DNA of 64,000 nucleotides. Origin: Sorangium aterium (GTDB lineage: Bacteria; Myxococcota_A; Polyangia; Polyangiales; Polyangiaceae). The stretch covers positions 3,410,001 to 3,474,000 of the forward strand of contig NZ_JAQNDK010000001.1 in the NCBI RefSeq assembly GCF_028368935.1. Direction: 5' to 3'. Of this stretch, positions 8,598 to 17,432 are shown one piece after another. How positions within the stretch are numbered: position 1 is the first letter of the stretch; each line of letters starts with the position of its first letter. The position numbers were made by a program, and so were the translations under genes. The notes below the pieces were generated by a model that did not search any database, had not been told where the DNA came from, and saw nothing but the letters and a program-made list of their open reading frames with translations.

Positions 8598-9542
8598 TCA
8601 GGCCTCGCCGACCAGCGCCGCCATGTCCGCGGGCAGCGACGACGTCACGACGAACGCAGGCACCGCGTCGCTGCCGCCCCACCCGATGTAGTGCGCGTGC
8701 AGCGCGTGGCGGCTCAGCCCCTCCACCGCGGGCCCGCCGTAGAGCACGTCGCCGGCCAGCGGGTGCCCCACCGACGCGAAGTGCGCCCGTATCTGGTGCC
8801 GCAGCGCCCGCGGCGCCCGCGCCTCGACGAGCTCCCAGAGCCCCACCTGCCGCACGCGCTTGTACATCGTCGCGGCCGGCCTCGGGGCGTATCGCGCCAC
8901 GTCGCGCGGGTGGATGCACGGGTAGACCCGCTTCTTGTCCTTCGGGTGCGGCGCGAGCGGCACCTCGATCGAGCCCATCTCGGGGAGATCGCCGATCTGG
9001 CAGATGAGCAGGTAGCGCTTGTCGAGCCGGCCCTCCTTCAGCCCGGCGCCCAGCGCCGCGAACGCCGCGGCCGTGCGCGCCGCGAGCACGAGGCCGCTCG
9101 TGTCCGTGTCGAGCCGGTGGCACAGCCCGGGCTCCCGTGGAGAGAAGCCGATGCCCGCCATCTCGGGGTACCGCGCCACGAGCGCGTTCGCGACCGTCCC
9201 GCGCTCGCCCGGATGGAGCGGCGCCGTCGGCACCCCGGCGGGCTTGTTCACCACCACCAGATCGTCGCGCTCGAGCACCACGTCGAGCGGCGCGGAAGGA
9301 TCCGGCGTCGCCGCGCCGGAGGCCTCCGTGGGCTCGACGTCGACCTCCAGCACCTCGCCGGCCGCCGCGACGTCGCCCTTCGACGCGCGCCGGCCAGCGC
9401 CGCTCTTCCCCACCCCGAGCACACGCACGCGCCCCTCGGAGAACAGCCGCTTCGCGCCCGCCCGCCCCAGCCCGGGGAGAAGCTGCACGAGCAGCTTGTC
9501 GAGGCGCGTCCCTGCATCCAGCTCGGTGATCGTGATCTTCAT
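8598..9542 (-). CDS. RluA-family RNA pseudouridine synthase
   Basis: 314 residues from the ATG at 9542, preceded by GTAGGAG at a good distance. An N-terminal S4-like segment (DAGTRLDKLLVQLLPGLGRA, residues ~8-75) is followed by the catalytic domain with VVNKPAGVPTAPLHP and HRLDTDTSG, where D145 is the catalytic aspartate of the RluA/RsuA superfamily, and LRHQIRAHFASVGHPLAGD near the C-terminus. It would isomerise uridine in rRNA or tRNA in the cytoplasm; the target (RluC-, RluD- or TruC-like) cannot be assigned. It starts 5 bases after the stop of the upstream minus-strand gene, so the two are co-transcribed, although that gene encodes an envelope protein and gives no functional hint. Confidence 0.9.
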   Translation of the reverse strand: MKITITELDAGTRLDKLLVQLLPGLGRAGAKRLFSEGRVRVLGVGKSGAGRRASKGDVAAAGEVLEVDVEPTEASGAATPDPSAPLDVVLERDDLVVVNKPAGVPTAPLHPGERGTVANALVARYPEMAGIGFSPREPGLCHRLDTDTSGLVLAARTAAAFAALGAGLKEGRLDKRYLLICQIGDLPEMGSIEVPLAPHPKDKKRVYPCIHPRDVARYAPRPAATMYKRVRQVGLWELVEARAPRALRHQIRAHFASVGHPLAGDVLYGGPAVEGLSRHALHAHYIGWGGSDAVPAFVVTSSLPADMAALVGEA

Positions 9543-9547
9543 AGCTC

Positions 9548-11047
9548 CTACGGAATCGCCCCCTGCCACCCGAGGCCGAGCGCGGGCGCTCGCCGGCTCC
9601 CGACCACGCTCTCTCCTATCACTCCCAACATGGGCAGGCCGAACCGGTTCCACGAGGGGCCCGCGCTGCGGGCGCCGGCCGTGGTAGGGCGGGTCACGCG
9701 CCACGCGACGCCCGCCCCGAGCAGAAAGCCCGCGGCCGTGGCGCCGACCCAGGCCCGCTGCTGCGCCTCGGTCGGCGACTCGAACACGAGCGGGCTGGCC
9801 AGCGCGGCGGCGCCCAGCCCGCCGAGCATCGCGCCCACGTCGATCGCCAGGATCTCCGACGGCGTGACGTCGAGCTGCGTCGCCGCCGCGGCCGCCGCCA
9901 GCCAGCCGAGCGCCGCGCCGTAGCCCATCCCGGCGATCGGCGTCCGCTGCACGTCGCCCCGCCCCGCCCACTCGACCAGCCCGCCCATCATGAGCCCCAG
10001 CCCGCCGCCCGACTGCGCCATCAGCGCGCCGCCCTCGGACATCCGGCCCAGCGAGAGCCCGAGCGCCGCCAGCGTGATCCCGGCGGTCCCGCCGATCAGC
10101 CCGGAGGCCCAGCGCTCCTGGGCCGGATCCTCCGCGTGCTGCGCGAAGCGGCCCTGGTAGATCAGGTGCCCCGCGATCGTCGGCCACCACGTGCCGGACC
10201 CGAGGTACCACGCGTCGGCCACGCCGACGTCCCACTCCTCCGCGATGATGATCGCGCCGCCGAGCCCGATGCCGGCGCCGACCGCCAGGAGCGGGTAGAG
10301 CAGGCGCGGGTCGTCCGAGCCGCTCGATCGCTGGATCGAGAAGCCCACGAGGCCTCCGTAGAGCGTCGCGTTGGCCGCGAGCGTCGCCTTCCCCATGCTG
10401 CGCGCCGGCGTGGCGAGGCGCCCGCGGCACCGCTCGGGGCACGGCGCCTCGCGGGCCGAGGCAGAGGCCGCGGCGGCGCCGACGTCGAGCTCGGCCAGGA
10501 GGTCGCGGAGCATCACCGCGGCGCGCACCGCGAGGTCGTCCCGCGCGACGCGCTCGACCCGCACCCTCAGCGACCTCGATCCGCCGGACGCAAGGGCGAG
10601 CCTGAGCTCCACCTCGTCGCCGCGCAGCTCGAGGCTCGGCGCGATGAAGAGCTTGTCGCTGGAGCGCGCGCGCTCGATGAGCTCGGCCTCGTCGGGCCGC
10701 GATCGCGAGGCGACGCGGTCCGCCAGATCCACCGAGAGGCCGAGGTCCTGCGCCGTGTCCGAGAGGAGCGCGTCGAGCGCGCTGGCGAGCGGCGCGGCGC
10801 GCTCCTCGGCCTCGGGCGCGACCGCTGTCGCGAGCACCACGGCCGACCTCGACGGCTGCGCGGGTGCCGGCGGCTGCGCCGAGCGCTCGTGTCCTCCGGA
10901 GCGCGCGGGCGACGCGGCGTCTTCAGGCTGAACCGACGCGGGCGACGCCGCGCCTTCAGGCTGAGCCGACGCTGGCAGCGCGGCGGCGAGCGCCGCGGCG
11001 AGCGCCAGGGCGCCCGCGCCACCGCGGAGGTGCCAGGGGTCGATCAT
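9548..11047 (-). CDS. Exported Gly/Ala-rich membrane protein, unknown
   Basis: About 499 residues from the ATG at 11047. A signal peptide (LALAAALAAALPASAQ) is followed by a linker with two ASPASVQPEDA-type near-repeats. Residues ~80-200 look like a soluble region resembling the beta-alpha part of secreted sigma- or lipoprotein-associated domains (DLGLSVDLADRVASRSRPDEAELIERA), and the remaining ~270 residues contain many short Gly-rich hydrophobic stretches (GLIGGTAGITLAALGLSLG and others) that could be membrane helices or barrel strands. No family recognised. It lies 62 bases after an outer-membrane-type gene and 5 bases before the pseudouridine synthase gene, all on the minus strand. Confidence 0.65.
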   Translation of the reverse strand: MIDPWHLRGGAGALALAAALAAALPASAQPEGAASPASVQPEDAASPARSGGHERSAQPPAPAQPSRSAVVLATAVAPEAEERAAPLASALDALLSDTAQDLGLSVDLADRVASRSRPDEAELIERARSSDKLFIAPSLELRGDEVELRLALASGGSRSLRVRVERVARDDLAVRAAVMLRDLLAELDVGAAAASASAREAPCPERCRGRLATPARSMGKATLAANATLYGGLVGFSIQRSSGSDDPRLLYPLLAVGAGIGLGGAIIIAEEWDVGVADAWYLGSGTWWPTIAGHLIYQGRFAQHAEDPAQERWASGLIGGTAGITLAALGLSLGRMSEGGALMAQSGGGLGLMMGGLVEWAGRGDVQRTPIAGMGYGAALGWLAAAAAATQLDVTPSEILAIDVGAMLGGLGAAALASPLVFESPTEAQQRAWVGATAAGFLLGAGVAWRVTRPTTAGARSAGPSWNRFGLPMLGVIGESVVGSRRAPALGLGWQGAIP

Positions 11048-11109
11048 GGGGTTGCTGCTTCGGCCAGAGGCGGCGCTCGCCGCGGTGGCCACGCCGCTCG
11101 GGGCGTCGA

Positions 11110-12696
11110 TCAGAACATGAACGTGCCGCTCGCGAAGAGGTCGAACGTGTTGCTGTCGTTGATGTAGAAGCGGCGGCCGACCGCGTTGATGGTCGGGCGG
11201 TAGTTGGGGTTCGGGCTGCCGGTGACGGTGAGGCGCCCGTCCGCGTCCTGGCGGCGGCAAGGCCCTGCCGCCCCGAGGCTGTCCTTGTACTGGGAGTTGC
11301 ACGGCTGGTCGCCGCCGATGCCGTGCCCGCCATCGTGGCGGAAGCCCGCGCCGATCTGGAACTTCACGAGCTCCGCCGCCCTCCACGTCACGCTCGCCGA
11401 GGCGCGGTACGAGCCGTACGGCTGGACGTCGCTGAGCCCCGTGAAGTACGTCCGCTGCGAGCCCTGGTCGACGACCGACGGCGAGCAGGCCCTCGCATCG
11501 CCGGTCCTGCACAGGTCCGGATCGTACGCGTCGTTGTCGCGGAACGCCGCCCACTGCGGCTGGCGCAGCGAGCTCGCGTCGCTCGAGCCGAGCGCGTCGA
11601 ACAGCTCCGAGTAGTCGCGCCCCTCGGAGTGGTACTCGCCGGTGAAGCGCAGATCGAGCGTGAGCCCGGTGTACTTCTCGCGGTTCTCCCAGGGGACGAT
11701 CATCACGCCGAGCATCACGCTGCCGACGAGCGGCGGGTGGTTCACCAGCGACGTCTTCAGGTCGGTGAGGCCGTAGTCGCTCGACTCCTGCTGGAACTCG
11801 AACAGCGCCTTGAACCCGCCGTACGGCTCGACGTACTTGATCCGCTTCGACAGGTACGTGTGGACCTCGAGGCCGATGGTGCCGCGCGACACGCCGGGGT
11901 CGCGCTGGGCGATCCCCTCCCCCTCGAACTCGCTGTCGCTGCTGTTGTTCCGGTTGACGTCCGTCGGATCGGCGCACTTCACCTGGCCGCTCTTCGGCGC
12001 CTCGGTGCAGGCGTGCATCGGCTCGCTCACGGGGAAGCGCCCCTCGACCCCGAACAGCCAGGTCGGCTTCGTCCGGTCGCGCGCCTGGTTCATGATGTTC
12101 ACGTCGAGGCCGACGGCGAGGTACTCGATGCCGCTCCGGTTCGGCGACGTGAAGGGCATCTGGAACAGCTGCTCCCCCGGGGCTCCCGCGAGCGCGACGG
12201 CCTGCGCCTCCGCCCCGGCGCTGCCGTTGAGATCGGTGAGCTCGCGCGTGTGGTTCAGGATGAGCGGCATCCTGAGGTAGAGCGCCAGGTCCCGGTAGAG
12301 GCCGACGTCGAGGCGCAGGTTGAGCTTCGAGGTCGCCTCGTTGTAGGTCGCCACGTTGAGCAGGTTCGACGTGTAGCCGCCCGACGACAGCCCCGGCCCG
12401 GCGATGCTCGTCTCGCGCCGGATCTTCGCGCTCTTCGACGCGTACTCGAAGCCGAAGCTGAAGTTCAGATCAAAGGTGTCGCCGTCGTCGAACGCGTCGA
12501 CGACGCTCGTGATCTCGCCCGTCTCCATCATGAGCCGCGGCTCGGTGGCGCTCCGCGGCTCGTCGGCGGCCGCGGGGGACGCGGCGAGGAGAGCCGCCGC
12601 AGCGAGCGCGAGCGACGCGAACGCCGAGCCCCCAGCCACGTTGATGGCGACGCGAGCGAGATGGCCTTCGCAGTACCTTCTGCCGTGCATGCTCAT
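11110..12696 (-). CDS. Putative outer-membrane beta-barrel protein
   Basis: 528 residues. The N-terminus has a basic region and a long Ala/Leu hydrophobic core ending ASPAAADEP, a typical signal peptide, though ATG codons at 12696 and 12690 are both possible. The mature part alternates polar and hydrophobic residues with aromatic girdle-like pairs (LNFSFGFEYASKSAK, LRLDVGLYRDLALYLRMPL) and ends in an aromatic/hydrophobic C-terminus (FDLFASGTFMF), the usual terminal signal of outer-membrane barrels. It has disulfide-type cysteines in the loop regions (CTEAPKSGQVKC). No transport function can be assigned. It leads a minus-strand run continuing into the next unknown membrane protein and the pseudouridine synthase. 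Confidence 0.75.
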   Translation of the reverse strand: MSMHGRRYCEGHLARVAINVAGGSAFASLALAAAALLAASPAAADEPRSATEPRLMMETGEITSVVDAFDDGDTFDLNFSFGFEYASKSAKIRRETSIAGPGLSSGGYTSNLLNVATYNEATSKLNLRLDVGLYRDLALYLRMPLILNHTRELTDLNGSAGAEAQAVALAGAPGEQLFQMPFTSPNRSGIEYLAVGLDVNIMNQARDRTKPTWLFGVEGRFPVSEPMHACTEAPKSGQVKCADPTDVNRNNSSDSEFEGEGIAQRDPGVSRGTIGLEVHTYLSKRIKYVEPYGGFKALFEFQQESSDYGLTDLKTSLVNHPPLVGSVMLGVMIVPWENREKYTGLTLDLRFTGEYHSEGRDYSELFDALGSSDASSLRQPQWAAFRDNDAYDPDLCRTGDARACSPSVVDQGSQRTYFTGLSDVQPYGSYRASASVTWRAAELVKFQIGAGFRHDGGHGIGGDQPCNSQYKDSLGAAGPCRRQDADGRLTVTGSPNPNYRPTINAVGRRFYINDSNTFDLFASGTFMF

Positions 12697-12852
12697 GGTT
12701 ATCCGTCGGACGGACGCTACCGGCCGGGGTAGGAGGGTGTCAATCCGCGAATCGCTCGCCCGGCTCGCGCGGTCGCGCCCCGCCGCTCACGCCGCAGCAA
12801 TTCGCTCCGTTCCGCGTCGTCCGCGGCCGCGGGGCGCCGTTCAGGGCGCCGT

Positions 12853-14190
12853 TCAGCGCGCCGAGGAGCGCTCCTCGGGGGCGAACGGGCTCTTCCCCTC
12901 CTCGCTGTCGGGGAAGATCTCGCTCGTGATGTCCTCCGCGGCGAGCTCCTCGCGGGCGGTGCTCAGGTCGCGCGACGTCTGGTCGAGCCGGTCGGCGAGC
13001 ACCCCCAGGAACTGCCAGAGCAGCTTCACGGCGAGCTCGTGCTCCTTGCGGAGGATCTCGAAGAAATCGGCGCGACGGACGGCGATGAGCTCGCTCTGCT
13101 CCACGGCCGAGACGGTGGCCGAGCGCGGCATGCTGCGGATGAGGGCCATCTCGCCGAAGTGCTCGCCCGGGCCGACCTCGCTCAGCACCGATTCGCCGCG
13201 GATGATCCGGACGAGGCCCGAGAGCACGATGAAGAGCTCGTCGCCGCGATCTCCCTCGCGCACCACGATCTGGCCGGGCTCGAACGAGAGCACCTCGGCG
13301 ACCTGCATGACCCGGAGCATCTCGCGCTCCTGCAGGCGCGCGAAGAGCGGCATCTTCGCGAGCACGTCGCGCTTCAGGGCGAGCAGCCGGGCGCGGACGC
13401 TGTCGCGGTGGTCGCCCTGGCCGAGCCGCACGAGGATCGCGGTGATGTTGTCCTTGCCGCCCTTCCTGTTCGCGAGATCGATGAGGCCGTTGGCGGCGAT
13501 CTCGCCGTTCTCCTCCTCGAAGAACGGCTCGAGCTCCGCGGTGTGCGCGATGTACCCGTGGAGCCCGTCCGACGCGAGGAGGAACTGGTCGCCCGGGAGC
13601 ACCTCGATGGTGAGCGTGTCGACCTCGACGCGCTCGTACACGCCGACGGCGCGGGTGATCGCGTTCTTCTGCGCGACCTTCTCGATCTGATCGCGCGTGA
13701 GCTTCCCGCGCTTGATGAGCTCGTTGTAGACGGTGTGATCCTCGGTGACCTGCTGGATGCGGCCCTCGCGGAGGAGGTAGATGCGGCTGTCGCCGACGTG
13801 CGCGATGTAGCCGTGCGAGCCGGCGATGAGGAGCGCGGAGAGCGTCGTGCCCATGCCGCGCTTCGTCGTGTCGGCCTTCGCTTCCTCGTGGATCCGGGCG
13901 CACGCGCGCTGGACGGCGTGCTCGAGCAGGCTGAGGACCTCCTTCATCGCGGCGCGCCGCACGTTGCTGCGCGCCTGGTTCTCGATGAGGTCCCGCTCCT
14001 TCTTCAGCTCCTCGTGGATGATGCGGACGGCGAGGGCGCTCGCGACCTCGCCAGCGGCGTGCCCGCCCATCCCGTCGGCGACCACGAAGAGCGCGAGCTT
14101 CTTGTCGACGAGGTAGTTGTCCTCGTTGTGGTCCCGCATGCGGCCAACATCGGTCGCCGCATAAAACCTGATGTTTTCGGACAGGCCCAT
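12853..14190 (-). CDS. PP2C-type Ser/Thr phosphatase fused to a cyclic-nucleotide-binding domain
   Basis: 445 residues. Residues 1-~250 are a complete PPM phosphatase: RDHNEDNY, VADGMGGHAAGE, GDSRIYLLR, SDGLHGYI and GGKDNITAI supply the metal-binding aspartates and the phosphate-binding arginine-type site. Residues ~275-385 form a cNMP-binding fold with an intact phosphate-binding cassette (FGEMALIRSMPRSATV). Such phosphatases reverse Ser/Thr kinase phosphorylation; the fused sensor suggests control by cAMP, cGMP or a related nucleotide. Two Ser/Thr kinases lie in this window but neither is adjacent, so pairing is unproven. The C-terminus is charged and Ser-rich. It is divergent from the gene at 14455 and transcribed towards the barrel-protein gene 156 bases away. 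Confidence 0.9.
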   Translation of the reverse strand: MGLSENIRFYAATDVGRMRDHNEDNYLVDKKLALFVVADGMGGHAAGEVASALAVRIIHEELKKERDLIENQARSNVRRAAMKEVLSLLEHAVQRACARIHEEAKADTTKRGMGTTLSALLIAGSHGYIAHVGDSRIYLLREGRIQQVTEDHTVYNELIKRGKLTRDQIEKVAQKNAITRAVGVYERVEVDTLTIEVLPGDQFLLASDGLHGYIAHTAELEPFFEEENGEIAANGLIDLANRKGGKDNITAILVRLGQGDHRDSVRARLLALKRDVLAKMPLFARLQEREMLRVMQVAEVLSFEPGQIVVREGDRGDELFIVLSGLVRIIRGESVLSEVGPGEHFGEMALIRSMPRSATVSAVEQSELIAVRRADFFEILRKEHELAVKLLWQFLGVLADRLDQTSRDLSTAREELAAEDITSEIFPDSEEGKSPFAPEERSSAR

Positions 14191-14454
14191 CGGTTCGGGC
14201 AGGCTAACCGAGGGCGCGGGAGGAAATCACTACCGATTGCGCCCACCACGAACCAGGCGGTGGAGGACGTCGACGGACGACCTCCTCCCGTCCATCGCGC
14301 CCTCACCGCGCCCGGGGCGTGGCCGCTGGCGTACGGCGCGTGCGGCGCGTGCGGCGTGCGGCGTCGGGAGACGCTCGGGGGGCGGGTGGGGAATCGACCG
14401 CGTGGCCGCGGTTGCGAGCGGCGGTACATTCAGAGCGCGTAGAATGGGGGTTGT

Positions 14455-15192
14455 ATGCGGCTCATCCTCTTCGATAACACCGACGTCGGGTGGGGTAGCG
14501 CGCGGCGGGCGAACGGCGCGAGGCGGCGCGATGACGCGGCGGCGCGCGCGCGCCCAGCAGCGGCCGACGCCGCCGGTTCCGCCGAGACCGGGGATCTCGA
14601 GGTCCTGGGCGAGGCCGTGGGCGCGACGATCGGGCTCACGCCGATCTGGCGCGCCGGTGCGCTCCTGCACCGCATGACGGGCGCGGCCGACGCGTGGCAG
14701 TCCGCCGCGAGCTGGGCCGAGGCGCTCGGCTGGGCGGCGCGCGCGGCGCGGGAGCGCGGCCGGAAGATCGCGTCGCTGCAGGCCTGGGGGCACGGCGGCT
14801 GGGGGTACATGCGCATGGGCGGGACGCGGCTCGACGAGGCCGCGCTCCGGCCCGGCTCGCCGCTCGATGAGGCGCTCGACGCCCTGAGGGCCGAGCTCGC
14901 GGGGCCGGACGCCCTCGTGTGGCTCCGCTGCTGCAGCGCGTTCGGGCACACCGGCCGGTCCTTCGCACAGGCGCTCGCGAGGCGGCTCGGCTGCCGCGTC
15001 GCGGGGCACACGTACATCATCGCGTTCTACCAGAGCGGGACGCATTCGCTGCGCCCGGGCGAGACGCCGTCGTGGGATCCACACGAGGGCGTGCGCTTCG
15101 CCGGCGGGGCGCCGACCGGCGCCAAGTGGTCGTCGCGCGGGGCGCCGAACACCGTCTCGTGCCTGGCGGGCGATCTCCCGCAGGGCTACTGA
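14455..15192 (+). CDS. Conserved-looking protein of unknown function
   Basis: 245 residues from the ATG at 14455. No signal peptide or membrane segment. An Arg/Ala-rich insertion occupies residues ~14-45, after which the protein looks globular. The segment DALVWLRCCSAFGHTGRSFA...GCRVAGHTYIIAFYQSGTHSL, with adjacent cysteines and clustered His/Tyr, looks like a catalytic or binding core: the 'choose a row of a list, check it against a threshold' layout is reminiscent of DUF4347-like cysteine-protease-related domains, but I cannot support that name. A TAGAAT lies nine bases before the ATG. It is followed 73 bases later by the TPR gene, which has its own promoter-like element. Confidence 0.7.
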   Translation: MRLILFDNTDVGWGSARRANGARRRDDAAARARPAAADAAGSAETGDLEVLGEAVGATIGLTPIWRAGALLHRMTGAADAWQSAASWAEALGWAARAARERGRKIASLQAWGHGGWGYMRMGGTRLDEAALRPGSPLDEALDALRAELAGPDALVWLRCCSAFGHTGRSFAQALARRLGCRVAGHTYIIAFYQSGTHSLRPGETPSWDPHEGVRFAGGAPTGAKWSSRGAPNTVSCLAGDLPQGY

Positions 15193-15253
15193 CGCCGAAG
15201 GCGCGGCGAGGCCCGGCCCGCTCGGGCGCTCGACCCGCGCCGCCGCGCCGGCG

Positions 15254-15259
15254 TACGCT
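15254..15259 (+). promoter_or_regulatory. Putative -10 element for leaderless start at 15266
   Basis: TACGCT, six bases, then ATG; no Shine-Dalgarno and no evident -35 hexamer. Confidence 0.5.
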
Positions 15260-15265
15260 GCCGCC

Positions 15266-16462
15266 ATGACGTCGTCCGGAGCGCAGCGAGCGCGCGCGCT
15301 CGATCTGCTGAGCCGCGGGGACATGGCGGGCGGGATCGCCGGGCTCGAGGCGCACGTCGCGGGCGCGCCGGACGACGCGGGGGCGTGGCTCGCGCTCGGC
15401 GCCGCGTACGCGGCGGAGGAGCGCTGGGCGGACGCGGCGAGGGCGCTCGCGCGCGGGGTGAAAACCGGCGGAGAGGAGCAGATCGAGGCGCGCCTCGCCT
15501 ACGCCCGCGCCCTGGTCCGCCTCGGCCGGCTGGACGAGGCGGCCGCGGAGCTCCGGCGGGGCGCGGCGATCGAGCCGCCCGATCCGCGGGCGCTGCGCGA
15601 GCTCGGGGTCGTGCTCTACGATCTGCGCCTCTACGACGAGGCGGCGCGCTGGCTCGCGCGCGCGTGCGAGGCGGCGCCGGAGGACGCGCGGGCGGCCTTC
15701 GCGCTCGGGCTCGCGCACGAGGCGCGGCGGGAGATCGCGCCGGCCATCGCGGCCTACCGCGAGGCGGTGAGGCGCGCGCCCTCGTTCCCCGACGCCCGGC
15801 TCACGCTCGCGGACGCGCTCGCGTCGATCGGGGAGCATGAGCGAGCGCTGGGCGAGCTCGAGGCGCTGCTCGCGCGCGAGCGGAGCCACGAGCAGGCGGC
15901 GAGGAACCGCGAGGTGCTGCAGCGCGCGCTCGCCGAGATGCGCGCGCGCCGGCTGCTCGGCAAGACGGAGCGGGAGCTCGCGCGGTCGGCGCTCGTCATG
16001 GAGGCGCAGCTCAGGCGCCGCGAGGCGCGCGCGGCGCCCGCGACGGCGGAGGGAGCGGCGGCGCGGCAGATCGTCCGCTACACGGCGCCGCTCCTCGAGC
16101 TCCACGTGACCCTCGACTCCCCGAACAATGGCCCCGGGAGCGGCGCGATCGAGGCGCTGCACCTCGCGCTGACCGATCCGGACCGCGCCGCGCGCGCCGA
16201 GGACGACGTCTTCAAGGTCACGGTGATCGGCGAGGACGGCAGGCAGGCGCCGGTGAGCTACGCGACGGGCGCGTCGCTCACGCTCGTGCGCGAGGCGATC
16301 GGCTGCCCGATGACGCAGGCGAGCGCGCTCTATACCTCGCTGCTGAAGGGGAGCCCCTCGGTCGACTGGGGCGGCGCGACGCTGCGGTTCGCGAGCGTGC
16401 CAGGCACCGGAGGGGCGCCCGGCGGCGAGCGGCACGGCCTCCTGGTCGGCCAGCGCGCCTAG
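15266..16462 (+). CDS. Tetratricopeptide-repeat protein
   Basis: 398 residues, cytoplasmic (no signal peptide). Residues ~5-230 contain about six degenerate TPR units, recognisable by pairs such as AWLALGAAYAAEERWADAAR, LDEAAAELRRGAAIEPPDPR, GVVLYDLRLYDEAARWLARA and GLAHEARREIAPAIAAYREA. TPRs are protein-docking solenoids. A charged linker is followed by an unrelated C-terminal domain (~270-398) that I do not recognise, containing LLELHVTLDSPNNGPGSGAI and SLLKGSPSVDWGGATLRFA. It ends convergently with RadC, the two stop regions overlapping by 4 bases. Confidence 0.82.
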   Translation: MTSSGAQRARALDLLSRGDMAGGIAGLEAHVAGAPDDAGAWLALGAAYAAEERWADAARALARGVKTGGEEQIEARLAYARALVRLGRLDEAAAELRRGAAIEPPDPRALRELGVVLYDLRLYDEAARWLARACEAAPEDARAAFALGLAHEARREIAPAIAAYREAVRRAPSFPDARLTLADALASIGEHERALGELEALLARERSHEQAARNREVLQRALAEMRARRLLGKTERELARSALVMEAQLRRREARAAPATAEGAAARQIVRYTAPLLELHVTLDSPNNGPGSGAIEALHLALTDPDRAARAEDDVFKVTVIGEDGRQAPVSYATGASLTLVREAIGCPMTQASALYTSLLKGSPSVDWGGATLRFASVPGTGGAPGGERHGLLVGQRA

Positions 16463-17238
16463 CCTCGGCTCGGCGGTGCGGCGGCGCGGGGCGCGTCGCC
16501 GGGCGCGATCATCCCGAGATCGAGCAGCGAGGAGTAGTGCCCGTCCGGCGCGAGGATGACGTGGTCGACGAGCGGCACGCCGATCACCTCGCCGGCGGCG
16601 GCGACCGCGTTGGTCATGGCCACGTCCTCGGGCGACGGCGCCGAGTCGCCGCTCGGGTGGTTGTGCACCAGAACGAGCGCCGAGGCCGCGTCCGAGAGCG
16701 CGGCGCGGAGGATGTCCCTCGCCGTGACGGAGCACCCGTGGAGCCCGCCCTGCGCGACCCTGCGCGCTCCCCTCATCCCGTTGCGTCCGTCGAGCGAGAT
16801 CACCCACATCTGCTCGTGATCGAGCGGGCCGAGCTGCGCCGCGCACCACGCCGCGATCGAGGCCGAGGTGCGCACCGGAGGCCGCGGGCGCACGGCGCGC
16901 TCGAAGGCGCGCCGCCCGAGCTCGAGCGACGCGGCGATCCGGAGCGCCTTCGCGAGCCCGAGGCCGGGGTGCTCGGCGAGCGCGTGCGGGCCGAGCCGCG
17001 CGAGCCCCTCCAGCCCCGCGAAGCGCGAGAGGAGCGCGGCGGAGACGAGCGTCACGGGGGTGCCGACCAGCCCTGTGCCCAGCACGATCGCGAGCAGGTC
17101 GGCGTCGCCGAGCGACCAGATCCCCTCCTCGAGCGCTCGCTCTCGCGGGCCGACGAAGGCGGCCAGCGCCGCGGGGTCGTCGGTGCACGTCTCGGGGAGG
17201 TGATCAGGGAGCAAGGCGGCGCGCTTCCACGGGCTCAT
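16459..17238 (-). CDS. radC: RadC-family JAB/MPN protein
   Basis: 259 residues from the ATG at 17238. Residues ~30-110 contain the UPF0758 helix-hairpin-helix-like N-terminal domain (LGDADLLAIVLGTGLVG). The C-terminal JAMM/MPN+ domain has the metal motif HNHPSGDSAPSPED (H192, H194, D205). RadC was named from a supposed repair phenotype in Escherichia coli that was later attributed to recG, so its role is open; JAMM chemistry suggests a zinc-dependent hydrolase acting on a protein or nucleotide. An unusual feature is the DHEQMWVISLDGRNGM strand, close to the family consensus. It is separated from the upstream CinA-type gene by a 194-base gap holding an 18-base tandem repeat. Confidence 0.9.
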   Translation of the reverse strand: MSPWKRAALLPDHLPETCTDDPAALAAFVGPRERALEEGIWSLGDADLLAIVLGTGLVGTPVTLVSAALLSRFAGLEGLARLGPHALAEHPGLGLAKALRIAASLELGRRAFERAVRPRPPVRTSASIAAWCAAQLGPLDHEQMWVISLDGRNGMRGARRVAQGGLHGCSVTARDILRAALSDAASALVLVHNHPSGDSAPSPEDVAMTNAVAAAGEVIGVPLVDHVILAPDGHYSSLLDLGMIAPGDAPRAAAPPSRG

Positions 17239-17337
17239 GCGCGAGCGACAAGCACGCTGCGGGCCCGCCTGCCGGCCCGGGGCGCCGCGGGGACGCGCGC
17301 GCCGGCGAGGCGGCGGAGCGGCGGCGGAGGGTGGCGG

Positions 17338-17391
17338 CCGCCAGGCCCTCGACGGCCGCCAGGCCCTCGGCGGCCGCCAGGCCCTCGCGCC
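17338..17391 (-). repeat. Three tandem 18-base repeats
   Basis: Units at 17338, 17356 and 17374 share ccgccaggccctcg and differ only in the last few bases. They lie in the gap between the CinA-type gene and radC. The strand is given as that of the flanking genes. No function can be read. Confidence 0.7.
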
Positions 17392-17432
17392 GTCGCGCCC
17401 TCGCCCGGAGCGCGAACGACGCCGCGCGCGCG

